Notes: generated from the sequence alone by a model not told the origin. 64,000 bases of DNA from Kitasatospora terrestris (GCF_039542905.1 NZ_BAABIS010000001.1:6510001-6574000); one strand, 5' to 3'. Counted from the first letter of the stretch, positions 1-8,737 are shown. Numbers and translations: made by a program.

Positions 1-82
1 CGGGTCCGCACCTGACAAACCTGTTGCCCGGGGTGTGCGAGCTTGGCCACACTGCCGGACATGACGAACTCCCGAAAGGCCC

Positions 83-487
83 ATGGCGCGTAACGCGCCC
101 GCCCGCGTCCGCGCGGGCCTCGGCCGCCGACCCCGTCCCCACGACCGCGGAACGCGCCGCGTGGTGCCCGGTCTGTCCGGCCCGGCACAGCGGCTGGTCG
201 CCGCGGGCGAGGCGGCACTCGGCGAGCCGCCCGGCGCCCTGGCCGCCGCCGTCGCCGGCTGGCGCGCCGAGGCCCACCGGCGCGGCCGGCCGGCGCTCGG
301 GCCGCCCTGCCCCTGCTGCGAGGCCGACCACGGCCGCCCGCTGATCGAACGGATGCTGCACGCGCTGCCCCGGCGCGCCGCCCGCGAACTGCGCGCGGTG
401 GTCGCCCCGCTCGACGAGGCCTACCGGGCCTCCCGCGTGCGCCGCGGCGACGAGTTCTGGTTCCTGGACGGTCCTCAGGGCTGGTAG
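83..487 (+). CDS. Conserved small protein of unknown function
   Basis: A 134-residue protein that I do not recognise as a named family. The first 30 residues are Arg-rich. The middle holds a CPCC cysteine cluster (about residues 74-77) followed by a helical, Arg/Glu-rich stretch ending in a short DEFWFLDG tail. The CPCC could bind a metal, but nothing else supports that. The ATG at 83 is the first plausible start, though a later start within the Arg-rich stretch is possible. Codon use is normal for the region. It is convergent with the Liv receptor gene and overlaps its 3' end by 13 nt, so the two are not co-transcribed. It could be part of a transcription unit beginning left of the window. 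Confidence 0.6.
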   Translation: MARNAPARVRAGLGRRPRPHDRGTRRVVPGLSGPAQRLVAAGEAALGEPPGALAAAVAGWRAEAHRRGRPALGPPCPCCEADHGRPLIERMLHALPRRAARELRAVVAPLDEAYRASRVRRGDEFWFLDGPQGW

Positions 488-1839
488 GGGAGTTGGGGGA
501 CGTCGAAGCAGGTGGTGGTCATGTCCGGCACCTGGGTGAGCCAGCCGCCGCGGCCGTCGAAGGCGGCGTCCTGCCAGCGGGCGGCGTTGAGGCAGGCCCG
601 GGTCGGGCCGGTCGGGCGGGGCTCGGGGGTGAACGAGGCGGGGACGATCAGGCCGTGCGCGTCGTACGGCTGCGGCCGGTCCATGAACCGCCCCACGCAG
701 TCGCGGGTCAGTTCGCGGCCGCACGAGTCCATCGCGTCGGTCAGCCACTGGGCCGCCGCCCATCCCTCCAACTCCCAGGCGGAGAGCAGTGGTTCGCGGT
801 CCGGGTAGTAACGGGCCATCGCCTCCCGGAACTCCTTCACGGCGGGCTGCCCGACGTCCTCGTAGTTGCGCGAGGAGGAGGTCGCCCACAGGGAGTTCCG
901 GCAGTCGGGCGAGTCCCGGTAGGCGGTGCGCGCGGTCGCGGACCAGTTCTGCACGTTGGTCACCTTGGCGGTGAGCCGTACGTCCGCCGCGTCCAGTGCC
1001 TGGCAGAGCGCCGCGTTGCCCCGGGTGTCCATCGCGTCCAGCAGCAGCTCGGTGCCGTCGGCCTTCATCGCCGCGGCCACCGCCTGGAAGTTGGGGAGTG
1101 CCAGGTCGACGCTCTGGCTGAGCACCCGGAACCCCTCCGCCCGCAGGCCCTCCTCCAACTGCTTCGCGTAGCGCGCCGAATCGGCCTGGTTGTAGGAGAC
1201 GACGGCCGCGCTGCGGGCCCCCAGCCGCTCCTTGAAGAAGCGGTACACCTCGGTCGACTGGTACAGCGTGCCGTTCCAGCCGACCGAACGGCCGTCGCGC
1301 GGCGCGCTGCTGCCGTAGATGCTGTAGAGGTGCGGCCAGCGGTCGTACGCCGTGCCGATCGGCTGCCCGCCGATGTCGGGCACGCCCTTGCCGCTGACGT
1401 ACGGCGCGCCCGCGTAGTCCAGCACGCTGCCGGCCACCAGGGCGAAGACCTGCTCGCGGTCGATCAGTCGGTGCACGCAGTCCTGGTTGCCGATGCCGCT
1501 GCCGCCGTCGTCGCAGGTCACCACCTTCACGGTCCGTCCGTGCAGGCCGCCCCGGTCGTCGAGGGCCCGCAGGAAGGCCTGGGCTCCGTAGCGCGGACCC
1601 GAGAAGGTCTCGCTGCCGACCGGCGAGGTGAGCGAGGTGATGATGCCGATCCGGATCTCGCCCGCCGTCACGCCGGTGTCGGTGGACCCGCCGGACTGCG
1701 GGCTGCCCGGGGGCGCGGAGAAGTCGCTCTCGGGCAGCCGGCTGCCGCAACCCGCGAGGGCGAGCAGCACCCCGGCGAGGGCGGCCGCACGACGGCGCCG
1801 CCGTCCGACCGCCCTCGCCGGGCCGCTGCGACGGGTCAA
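475..1839 (-). CDS. Branched-chain amino acid-type ABC transporter substrate-binding lipoprotein
   Basis: A 454-residue extracellular receptor of the periplasmic-binding-protein type I (LivJ-like) family. It has an Arg-rich n-region, a hydrophobic core and a lipobox LAGC with the lipidated Cys at about residue 31. The mature part opens with the GVTAGEIRIGIITSL strand typical of Peripla_BP_6 and continues with the usual two-lobe pattern. I chose the TTG at 1839 because it overlaps the stop of the upstream lipoprotein gene (TTGA), which implies coupling; longer readings run into Arg/Gln-rich non-native sequence. Its permease and ATPases lie on the opposite strand at 3.2-6.7 kb. The real substrate could be an amino acid, an amide or another small polar compound. 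Confidence 0.85.
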   Translation of the reverse strand: MTRRSGPARAVGRRRRRAAALAGVLLALAGCGSRLPESDFSAPPGSPQSGGSTDTGVTAGEIRIGIITSLTSPVGSETFSGPRYGAQAFLRALDDRGGLHGRTVKVVTCDDGGSGIGNQDCVHRLIDREQVFALVAGSVLDYAGAPYVSGKGVPDIGGQPIGTAYDRWPHLYSIYGSSAPRDGRSVGWNGTLYQSTEVYRFFKERLGARSAAVVSYNQADSARYAKQLEEGLRAEGFRVLSQSVDLALPNFQAVAAAMKADGTELLLDAMDTRGNAALCQALDAADVRLTAKVTNVQNWSATARTAYRDSPDCRNSLWATSSSRNYEDVGQPAVKEFREAMARYYPDREPLLSAWELEGWAAAQWLTDAMDSCGRELTRDCVGRFMDRPQPYDAHGLIVPASFTPEPRPTGPTRACLNAARWQDAAFDGRGGWLTQVPDMTTTCFDVPQLPYQP

Positions 1840-2459
1840 CTGCAGCCGGGGACGGCGGTGTTGCCGCTCTGTTGGACCAGGCCGCAGAGCGTCGACCGGG
1901 AGACCTTCCAGGCGCCGTTGTCCAGCACCGCCTGGCCGGTGGCGTCCGGCTGCACCACGTTGCCCTGGATCGAGAGCTGGTACGTCACGGTCGCCTCGGT
2001 CGCCGAGGTGAAGGCGACGTCGGTGACCTTCGCCTGCACCTGGCCGACCCGCGGGTCGGAGGCGAAGCCCTGCAGCACCGGGGCCAGCTGGTCGCCGCCC
2101 TGGAGCAGCGCCGCCTTGTCGTTCAGCGAGGTGTCCGGGCTGAAGAACTTCTCCCAGGTCGCGGTGATCTCCGCCTTCGCCGCCGCCGGGTCGGCCGGGG
2201 CGCTGCCGCTCGGCGAGGCGGCCGCGGTGCCGGAGGCCGGGGCCGAGGCGCTGGTCGCGGCGGCGGTGGGGGACGGGGAGGAGGAGGTGCTGCTGCCGCT
2301 GCTGCTGCACGCGGCGGCCAGCAGGACGGCCAGCACCGCACCGGTCAGCCGGACGGCGGCACCCTTCCGGGTCGGGCGGCCCGGTCGGCGGAGCCCGTCC
2401 GGGTAGGTGGGCGGGCCGGTCACGGGCCCGCGGGACTGATCACTGCGAGTGGTGGACAT
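1836..2459 (-). CDS. Secreted lipoprotein with low-molecular-weight antigen MTB12-like domain
   Basis: A 207-residue lipoprotein. An unusually long 35-residue N-terminal extension precedes the hydrophobic segment and a lipobox AAAC (Cys about residue 51). A Ser/Thr/Ala-rich linker follows (about 52-95), then a compact domain of about 110 residues with the TWEKFFSPDT start and VTYQLSIQG strand seen in MTB12-like antigen domains. The domain's role is unknown; it resembles small NTF2-like folds. I found no in-frame ATG or GTG that would place the start just before the signal sequence, so the ATG at 2459 is kept. It lies upstream of, and is coupled by overlap to, the Liv receptor gene, which suggests an accessory role in uptake or receptor anchoring. 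Confidence 0.72.
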   Translation of the reverse strand: MSTTRSDQSRGPVTGPPTYPDGLRRPGRPTRKGAAVRLTGAVLAVLLAAACSSSGSSTSSSPSPTAAATSASAPASGTAAASPSGSAPADPAAAKAEITATWEKFFSPDTSLNDKAALLQGGDQLAPVLQGFASDPRVGQVQAKVTDVAFTSATEATVTYQLSIQGNVVQPDATGQAVLDNGAWKVSRSTLCGLVQQSGNTAVPGCS

Positions 2460-2659
2460 GCGTGGTCACCGCGTCTCTTCCCGACCGGTGGGCGTTCTGC
2501 CCCCGTGGCCCCGGTCGCTCGGTTGGTCTGGCTGATCGGCCGTGCTGCGGCGGTTCTGCGGCACGGCGAGTGAGACCATGAAGGACGATATGCGGGCGAA
2601 TCGCAAGAGATACGACGAAACGGACGTGGCGGTCCCCGAGCAGGGCGGAGTGACGACCC

Positions 2660-3220
2660 ATGAACCGCTTGCGGGAGGCACTGCGGCAGTCGCCCGGATG
2701 GTTCGTCCTGGCGGCGGGCGCGGTCCTGTGCGTCCTCGGCTGGTACGGCGTCTCCGGCGAACGGCTGGCCGCCCGTCAGCTGCCCTACCTCGCCTCCGCC
2801 ACCGTCCCCGGCGCCGCGCTGCTGGTCGGCGGGGCGGTCCTGCTCGCCGCCCGGCTCCCCGGCCGCGGGGCCGCCGACCGGCGGATGGACCAGCTGTTCG
2901 CCCTGCTCGTCGGCGAGGCGTCGGCGGACGGCGAGAGCGCGGAGGCGGCCGGCGGGCCGCCGGTCGCGGTGCCCGACGGCACGCTCTACCACCGAGCCGA
3001 CTGCCCGCTGGTGGCGGGGAAGGCGCACGCCCGGCCGGTCGACGCGGAGACGGTGGGGGAGCGGGGGCTAGGGGCGTGCCCGGTCTGCGAGCCGGCCGCG
3101 CCGGAGGCCGGCGGCGGTGCGGGGAACGGTGCGGGGGGCGGAGCGGGGGACGGCACTGCCGGCGGTGCGGCGGGTGGCGGGCCGGCCGGTGGCGGGCCGG
3201 CGGGTGGGGGTGGGGGCTGA
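2660..3220 (+). CDS. Membrane protein with C-terminal His/Cys putative metal-binding motif
   Basis: A 186-residue protein with two N-terminal membrane segments (about 13-30 and 44-67). A cytoplasmic stretch follows, containing a small cluster: LYHRADCPLV (about 113-122) and GACPVCEP (about 144-151). The H-x3-C plus C-x2-C spacing suggests a zinc or other metal knuckle. The last 30 residues are a Gly/Ala-rich low-complexity tail. The stop codon is followed directly by the GTG of the permease gene, so it is the first gene of the plus-strand liv operon. I do not know its function. Its position suggests a partner or modulator of the transporter. Confidence 0.68.
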   Translation: MNRLREALRQSPGWFVLAAGAVLCVLGWYGVSGERLAARQLPYLASATVPGAALLVGGAVLLAARLPGRGAADRRMDQLFALLVGEASADGESAEAAGGPPVAVPDGTLYHRADCPLVAGKAHARPVDAETVGERGLGACPVCEPAAPEAGGGAGNGAGGGAGDGTAGGAAGGGPAGGGPAGGGGG

Positions 3221-5209
3221 GTGGGCGGCGGGCTGGGGCTGGCGTTCGATCTGGGGCTGGCCGGGCTCGCCATCGGCAGCGCGGCCGCGCTGAGCGGCGT
3301 CGGCCTGGTGGTCACCCACCGGGCGACCGGTGTGCTCAACCTCGCGCAGGGCGCGCAGGCGATGGCCACCGCGTACCTGCTGCGCGAACTGGTCGTCGTC
3401 CGGCACTGGCCGCTCGCGCTCGCCGCCGCGTTCTGCCTGCTGCTGGCCGCGCCCGCGTTCGGCGTCCTGCTCGACCTGGCGGTGTTCCGTCCGCTCCAGC
3501 GGCGGGGCGCCGGTCCCGCCGAGACGATGGTCGCGAGCATCGGCGTGTTCGTGCTGCTGATCGGCGCCGCCGTGCTGGTCTGGGGCACCGCGCCGTACGG
3601 CGACGCGCCCGCGCTGGTGCCCGGCACTCCGCTCGCCCACCCGTTCGGGCACGTGCTGCGGTTGGACACCGTCCTGCAGCTCGGCGCGGTGCTGGCCCTG
3701 GCGGCGGCCGTCGGCCTGGTCGGGCGGTACACCCGGTTCGGGCTGCGGCTGCGGGCGGTCGTCGACAACCGGGGCCTCGCCCGGCTGACCGGCGTCGACG
3801 CCGACCGGATCTCCTCCGCCGGGTGGGCGTTCGGCTCCTTCGCCGCCGGACTGGTCGGCGTCCTGCTGGCGCCGTCCCTGCTGCTCGACCCGTACGGGCT
3901 GCCGCTGCTGGTGATGGAGACGATGGCCGTCGCCGTGGCCGCCCGGCTGCGCTCGCTGCCGGGCGCCGTCGCCACCGGCCTGGTGCTCGGCGTCGCCCAG
4001 AGCGAACTCCTCCGGCTCCGCCCCGCCGGGCAGCTGCTGCCGCTCGCCCAGGCGCTGCAGGCCAACCTGTTCGTGGTCGCGCTGCTGGTCGCCGCCCTGC
4101 TGCCGTGGGCCCGCGGCACCGACGACACCGGGCTCGCCCTCGGCCCGGGCCGGGCCGGCGACCGGCGCGGGGCGGCGGTGGTGCGGACCGTGTGCGCGGT
4201 GCTGGTGCTCCTCCCGCTCGGCTTCCGCGCCGACGACCTGCGGCACGCGCTGCTGGTGCCCGCCCTCGCCCTGGTCCTGCTGTCGATCGTGGTCGTCACC
4301 GGCTACGGCGGGCAGATCTCGCTCGGGCAGGCCGGGTACGCGGGGCTCGGGGCGCTCGGCACCGCCCTGCTGATGTCGGGAAAGGTCCCCGGCCTCCCGC
4401 CGATGGCCGCCCCCGCCGCCCTGCTGCTCGCGGTCGCCGTGACCGTGCCGCTCGGCCTGCTCACCGGCTGGCCGGCCATCCGGCGCCGGGGCCTGGCCCT
4501 CGCCCTGGTCACCTTCGCGGTCGGCACGGCCCTCAGCCGGCTGGTGTTCGACCAGCCGTACGCCACGACCGGACTCCTCGTCGCCCGGGACGGCCTGCCA
4601 CGCGGCGACCGGGGCTTCTACGCCGTCGAACTGCTGCTGCTCGCCGCCGGCCTGCTGCTCGTCCGCAACCTGCACCGGGGCTCGCTCGGACGGGCCCTCG
4701 CCGCGATGCGCGACCAGCAGGCGGGCGCCTCCGCCGCCGGCGTCGACGTGCCCCGGCTGAAACTCCTGGTCTTCATGGCCGGCGCCGGCCTCGCCGCGCT
4801 CGGCGGCGGGCTGATGGCGCTCGGCGGGCAGGCCTTCGACCCCGCCGCCTTCGACCCGGTGCAGGGCCTGCTCTGGTTCGCCACCGTGGTCGTCGCCGGC
4901 GCGGACAGCGCGGTCGGCGCGGTCCTCGCCGCCGCCCTGCTGGTCGGCCTCGACGCGGGCACCGCGGCCGGCATCTCCGCGGTGGTGGTCGGCGCGCTCG
5001 CCACCGCCATCGGACGGCTGCCGGGCGGGCTCGCCGGCGTCGCCGCCCGGTGGGGCTCCCGCACCCGGCCGGTGGCGGTCCGGCTGACACCGCTCGGACG
5101 GCGGGTCCGCGACCGGCTCCGCGACCGGGGCGGTGCGGGCGGTCAGGGCCGGGACCGGGGCGGTGCGGGCGGCCAGGGCCGGGACCGGGCCGTCGGGAGG
5201 GCGCGATGA
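3221..5209 (+). CDS. Fused LivH-LivM-type branched-chain amino acid ABC permease
   Basis: A 662-residue polytopic membrane protein. The first half (about 1-300) matches LivH, with the GLVVTHRATGVLNLAQGA region typical of that subunit. The second half (about 330-620) matches LivM, with the GYGGQISLGQAGYAGLGA motif at about residue 360. In most bacteria these are two proteins; here one chain supplies both halves of the transmembrane pore. The C-terminus is a short repeated Gly/Arg-rich tail (the unit RDRGGAGGQG occurs twice). The start is GTG at 3221, immediately after the preceding stop. The stop overlaps the ATG of the LivG gene (ATGA), which indicates translational coupling. Confidence 0.88.
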   Translation: MGGGLGLAFDLGLAGLAIGSAAALSGVGLVVTHRATGVLNLAQGAQAMATAYLLRELVVVRHWPLALAAAFCLLLAAPAFGVLLDLAVFRPLQRRGAGPAETMVASIGVFVLLIGAAVLVWGTAPYGDAPALVPGTPLAHPFGHVLRLDTVLQLGAVLALAAAVGLVGRYTRFGLRLRAVVDNRGLARLTGVDADRISSAGWAFGSFAAGLVGVLLAPSLLLDPYGLPLLVMETMAVAVAARLRSLPGAVATGLVLGVAQSELLRLRPAGQLLPLAQALQANLFVVALLVAALLPWARGTDDTGLALGPGRAGDRRGAAVVRTVCAVLVLLPLGFRADDLRHALLVPALALVLLSIVVVTGYGGQISLGQAGYAGLGALGTALLMSGKVPGLPPMAAPAALLLAVAVTVPLGLLTGWPAIRRRGLALALVTFAVGTALSRLVFDQPYATTGLLVARDGLPRGDRGFYAVELLLLAAGLLLVRNLHRGSLGRALAAMRDQQAGASAAGVDVPRLKLLVFMAGAGLAALGGGLMALGGQAFDPAAFDPVQGLLWFATVVVAGADSAVGAVLAAALLVGLDAGTAAGISAVVVGALATAIGRLPGGLAGVAARWGSRTRPVAVRLTPLGRRVRDRLRDRGGAGGQGRDRGGAGGQGRDRAVGRAR

Positions 5210-5967
5210 CCGGCGCGGGCGGGCTGGCGGCCCACGGGGTGGTGCGGCGGTACGGCGGCATCACCGCCGTTGACGGGGTCGACCTCGCCGCGCCGCCCGG
5301 CCGGGTCACCGCGCTGATCGGGCCGAACGGCGCGGGCAAGAGCACCCTCTTCGACTGCCTGGCCGGCACCGTCCGGCCCGACGCGGGCCGGGTGCTGCTC
5401 GCCGGACGGGACGTCACCGCACTGCCCGACCACGCCCGCGCCCGGCTCGGGCTGCTGCGGACCTTCCAGCAGATCGCCGCGTTCCAGAGCCTCACCGTGG
5501 CCGAGAACGTCCGGATCGGGGCCGAACAGGTCCACGGAGGACTCGCGCGCGGCCTGCTCGGGCTGCCGCCGGGGGAGGGACGGCAGCGGACGGTACAGGA
5601 GAACACCGAGCGGGCGCTGCGCCTCCTCGACCTGCGGCCGGTCCGGGACTGGCCCGCCGACCGGCTGCCGACCGGCGCGCTGCGCCTGCTCGAACTCGCT
5701 CGGGCCCTCGCCGCCGCCCCGCACGTCCTGCTCCTGGACGAGCCGGCCGCCGGCCTCGACCAGGCGCAGACGGCGCGGCTCACCGGCGTCCTGCGCGCCC
5801 TGGCGGCCGAGGGCACCGCGCTGCTCGTCGTCGAGCACGACGTCGATCTGGTGGCCGAACTCGCCGACACCGTCTACGTGATGGCCGCCGGCAAGGTGGT
5901 CGCGCACGGCCCGGCCGCACGGGTCCTGGCCGACCCGGAGGTGGCGGCGGCATGGGGCGCGGCATGA
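5206..5967 (+). CDS. livG: Liv-type ABC transporter ATP-binding protein (LivG-like)
   Basis: A 253-residue nucleotide-binding subunit of the branched-chain amino acid-type importer. Walker A is intact (GPNGAGKST, Lys about 45), the Q-loop region reads LLRTFQQ (about 83-89), and Walker B is LLLDEPAAGLD. The signature motif is not LSxGQ but LPTGA (about 154-158), lacking the usual Ser and Gln. In an ABC dimer this signature faces the Walker A of the partner, which is itself altered, so one of the two ATP sites looks degenerate. It overlaps the permease gene by 4 nt and is followed 43 nt later by the second ATPase. Confidence 0.88.
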   Translation: MTGAGGLAAHGVVRRYGGITAVDGVDLAAPPGRVTALIGPNGAGKSTLFDCLAGTVRPDAGRVLLAGRDVTALPDHARARLGLLRTFQQIAAFQSLTVAENVRIGAEQVHGGLARGLLGLPPGEGRQRTVQENTERALRLLDLRPVRDWPADRLPTGALRLLELARALAAAPHVLLLDEPAAGLDQAQTARLTGVLRALAAEGTALLVVEHDVDLVAELADTVYVMAAGKVVAHGPAARVLADPEVAAAWGAA

Positions 5968-6010
5968 CCGGCCGGCGGACGGGCGGGGCCGCGGAGCGGG
6001 GGGCGGTCCG

Positions 6011-6667
6011 GTGAGCGTCGAGGTGGAGCTGCGCGGGGTGCGGGTGCGGTACGGGCTGCTGGAGGCGCTGCACGGGGTCGACCTGGCGTGCCCGGCCGGG
6101 GCGGTCACCGTCCTGGTCGGACGGAACGGGGCGGGGCGGACCACCGCGTTGCGGGCGATGGCGGGACTGGTGCGGCCGACCGCCGGGCAGGTGCGGTGGC
6201 GGGGCCGGGACGTCGGCGGGCTCGACGCGTACCGGCGCGCGCGCGAGGGGATCGCGTTCGTGCCCGCGGAGCGCGCGGTCTTCGGCGCGCTGACGGTGGC
6301 GGAGAACCTGCGGCTCGGCGCGGACGGCGGCCCGGCCCGGCCGGCCTTCCCCGAACTGACCGCGCTGCTCGGCCGGCGCGCCGGGGAGCTGTCCGGCGGA
6401 CAGCAGCAACTGGTGGCGCTGGGACGGGCCTTGGCCGCCGACCCGGGCCTGCTCCTGCTGGACGAGCCGGGGCGCGGCCTGGCACCCGCGGTGGTGGCCC
6501 GACTGCACGCGATGCTGCGGGAGTCGGCGGAGCGGGGCCGCACGGTCGTGCTCGCCGAACAGACCGTCCCGCGGACGCTGGGCCGCGCGGGCTTCGTCCA
6601 CGTGCTGCGCCGCGGCCGGGTCGCGGTCAGCGGCGAACTCGGCGAACTGCGCGACTGGGAAGGCTAG
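6011..6667 (+). CDS. livF: Liv-type ABC transporter ATP-binding protein (LivF-like) with altered Walker A
   Basis: A 218-residue second ATPase, slightly shorter than usual for LivF (about 230-240). The signature LSGGQQQ and Walker B LLLLDEP are intact. The Walker A reads GRNGAGRTT, so the invariant Lys is Arg (about residue 43). Together with the altered signature in the LivG partner, this gives one consensus ATP site (LivG Walker A with LivF signature) and one degenerate site (LivF Walker A with LivG signature). The start is GTG at 6011. It is the last gene of the liv operon and is convergent with the carboxyltransferase gene. Confidence 0.87.
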   Translation: MSVEVELRGVRVRYGLLEALHGVDLACPAGAVTVLVGRNGAGRTTALRAMAGLVRPTAGQVRWRGRDVGGLDAYRRAREGIAFVPAERAVFGALTVAENLRLGADGGPARPAFPELTALLGRRAGELSGGQQQLVALGRALAADPGLLLLDEPGRGLAPAVVARLHAMLRESAERGRTVVLAEQTVPRTLGRAGFVHVLRRGRVAVSGELGELRDWEG

Positions 6668-7077
6668 TCCGGGGCCGGGCAACGTCGCTGCTCCGTCGCT
6701 GCTCCCGCGGCGGGCGCGGCGGCGCGAGTGCCCGGCCTGCCGCCGTGGCGGCGGGGCGAGCGCGGGAACGGGGGCGGGGAGGGCGCCGGTGGGCTCGCCG
6801 AGCTTCGCCGCGGCGGACGGGGCACCGCAAGAGCCATGGGCGGGGGGCGGGTTGGTCGGGAGGTGGCCGCCATGGCCGGGGCCGGGCCCGGCCGCCCAGG
6901 TCTCGGGTGCCGGGGCTGCGTGCCGGACGGTTGCTGCAGTGGGCGAGGTCGTCTGCCGCTGCGGGACCGGTCGCGGGCAGCTGCCGAGGTGGCGGTGGCC
7001 GTGCTCGGGGCCGCGTGCTGCGCGGTTGTTGTCGTGGGCGGGGCCGGCCGTCGGCGTGGGGCCGGTCCGGTCGTGGG
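6668..7077. other. Gene-free convergent spacer with decayed tandem repeat
   Basis: About 410 nt between two convergent genes. I see no credible gene in it. Two stretches, about 6902-7000 and 7004-7100, align with many substitutions and a few indels. Shared landmarks are CGGTTG at 6928 and 7023 and CCGAGGTGGCGG at 6984 and 7085, giving a period of about 95-101 nt. The second copy runs into the last codons of the carboxyltransferase gene, so the spacer may contain a decayed duplication of that gene's 3' end. I found no clear intrinsic terminator. Confidence 0.5.
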
Positions 7078-8559
7078 TCAGCCGCCGAGGTGGCGGTTGC
7101 GGTGGGCGCGGGCGGCGAGGAGGGCGGGAGTGGGGAGGGCGGTGAGTTCGCCGAGGGCGGCGGCGACGGCGGTGCCGAGGCGGGCGGGGAAGGTGTCGGC
7201 GGGGTCCTCGGCGACGATCCGGTCGACCAGGCCGGCCGCGGCGAGGTCGTGGGCGCGGATGCCCTGGGCGCGGGCGAGTTCCGGGGCGTGGGCGCCGTCC
7301 CGGTGGACGATCGCGGACGCGCCCTCGGGCGGCAGCGGGGCGAGCCAGGCGTGCTCCGCGGCCAGGACGCGGTCCGCGGGGAGCAGGGCGAGCGCGCCGC
7401 CGCCGGAGCCCTGGCCGAGCAGGACGGCGAGGACGGGGGTGTGCAGCGCGGTGAGCGCGTGCAGGCAGTGCGCGATCTCGACGGCGACGCCGTCCAGTTC
7501 GGCGCGGACGGAGAGTTCGGCGCCGGTGGTGTCGACGACGGTGAGCAGCGGAAGCCCGAGCTCACCGGCGGTCTGCGCGAGGCGGCGCACCGCGCGCAGG
7601 TCGGCAGCGGTGAACGGGCGGGCCGGGCCGCCGGGGGCCTGGCGCTGCTGGCCGACGGCGAGCAGCCGGTGGCCGCCGATCACGGCGAGGCCGTGCACCA
7701 GCGCGCCGCTCCCGCCGAGCGGCAGGAACTCCTCCGCGGCGAGGGCGAGGAACTCGCGGGCGCCGATCCGGTCGGTGCGGCGGGTGCGCAGGACGGACTC
7801 CCACGCGTCGCCGCCGTTCGGCTCCTCGTCCGGTTCGGCCGCGGCGGGAGCGGAGGGGGCGGGAGCGGAGGGGGCGGGAGCGGAGGAGGCGGGAGTGGTG
7901 GGGGCGAGGACGGTGAGCGCGCGGCGCAGCACGTCCCGCAGGTCGGCGGGGGCGACGGTGGCGTCGATCAGTTCGCGGGCGAGCAGGGTGTCGGGCCGCT
8001 GGATGTCCGGCGGCAGCGGTTCGCCGCGCAGCTGCTCGTACACCCGCGGGCCGAGGAAGCCGAGCCGGGCGCCCGGCTCGGCGAGGACCAGGTGGCCGAG
8101 GGTGCCCCAGGAGGCGAACACCCCGCCCATGGTGGGGTTGCGCAGGTAGGTGAGGTACGGCAGCCCGGCCGCCCGGTGGGCGTGGACGGCGGCGGTGACC
8201 CGGAGCATGCACAGGAAGGCGGCGGCACCCTCCTGCATCCGGGTGCCGCCGGAGACGGGGAGGGCGATCAGCGGGAGGCGTTCGGCGGTGGCCCGCTCGA
8301 CGGCGCGGGTGATGCGTTCGGCGGTGGCGACGCCGATCGAGCCCCCGAGGAAGTCGAACTCGGAGACGATCAGGGCGACCGGCCGGCCTGCGAGGGTGGC
8401 GCGGCCGGTGGTGACGGCCTCGTCCAGGCCGGTGCGTTCGCAGGCGCGGGCGAGCGAGGCGCGGTAGCGCGGGTCGGCGGGCGGCGGGCCGAGGGGTTCG
8501 TCCCAGCCGGTCAGCGAGCCCGGGTCGGCGATCAGGTCGATGAGCTGACGTGCCGTCAC
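7078..8559 (-). CDS. Acyl-CoA carboxylase carboxyltransferase, fused beta and alpha halves
   Basis: A 493-residue carboxyltransferase that moves CO2 from carboxybiotin to an acyl-CoA (acetyl- or propionyl-CoA), giving malonyl- or methylmalonyl-CoA. The N-terminal half is AccD-like: a FDFLGGSIGVATAERI region, then the oxyanion segment LPVSGGTRMQEG and NPTMGGVFASWG. It lacks the AccD zinc ribbon. A flexible Ala/Pro/Ser-repeat linker (about 220-250) joins it to an AccA-like half with LLTVVDTTGAELS and LLGQGSGGGALAL. No biotin carboxylase or BCCP gene is in the window, so it must use subunits encoded elsewhere. It could feed malonyl-CoA to the neighbouring ketosynthases, but proximity is the only evidence. 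It is monocistronic and divergent from nsrR. Confidence 0.85.
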   Translation of the reverse strand: MTARQLIDLIADPGSLTGWDEPLGPPPADPRYRASLARACERTGLDEAVTTGRATLAGRPVALIVSEFDFLGGSIGVATAERITRAVERATAERLPLIALPVSGGTRMQEGAAAFLCMLRVTAAVHAHRAAGLPYLTYLRNPTMGGVFASWGTLGHLVLAEPGARLGFLGPRVYEQLRGEPLPPDIQRPDTLLARELIDATVAPADLRDVLRRALTVLAPTTPASSAPAPSAPAPSAPAAAEPDEEPNGGDAWESVLRTRRTDRIGAREFLALAAEEFLPLGGSGALVHGLAVIGGHRLLAVGQQRQAPGGPARPFTAADLRAVRRLAQTAGELGLPLLTVVDTTGAELSVRAELDGVAVEIAHCLHALTALHTPVLAVLLGQGSGGGALALLPADRVLAAEHAWLAPLPPEGASAIVHRDGAHAPELARAQGIRAHDLAAAGLVDRIVAEDPADTFPARLGTAVAAALGELTALPTPALLAARAHRNRHLGG

Positions 8560-8698
8560 CGTCGTCCTCCGTCGGGCGCTGGGCTGTGGCGGCGGCCGCC
8601 GCGCGCGTCGAGCCTACGGGCCGGTCGGCGGGCCGGGGCGGGGCGCCGCCGAGTGTGAGCACGATCACCGGGGGCACGGCCGCGGAAGGCGCGCTCTT

Positions 8699-8721
8699 TA
8701 TTGGTATACAAGATGCCGATT
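8699..8721. promoter_or_regulatory. Probable NsrR operator upstream of nsrR
   Basis: A 23-bp imperfect inverted repeat ending 16 nt before the nsrR start. Read on the minus strand it is AA-N2-GGCAT-CTTGT-ATACC-AA. It shares the core GCATCTTGTAT with the site upstream of hmpA. The length and AA...TT ends match what is known of Streptomyces NsrR sites (11-1-11 inverted repeats). Binding here would give autoregulation. Confidence 0.7.
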
Positions 8722-8737
8722 AGCTAGGGTGTTCGGT

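Noticed and set aside
475..2310. A longer reading of the Liv receptor starting at 2310
   Set aside because: The added residues are a shadow of the upstream lipoprotein gene; the TTG at 1839 overlapping that gene's stop gives a proper lipoprotein signal.
2542..5967. A 1141-codon open frame overlapping several liv genes
   Set aside because: Its first two thirds are Arg/Ala/Gly-rich shadow translation of the permease strand; only its last part (from 5206) is the real LivG reading.
7849..7890. Short tandem repeat GGGAGCGGAGGGGGC in the carboxyltransferase gene
   Set aside because: It is in frame and encodes the Ala/Pro/Ser linker between the beta and alpha halves, so no separate repeat element is needed to explain it.
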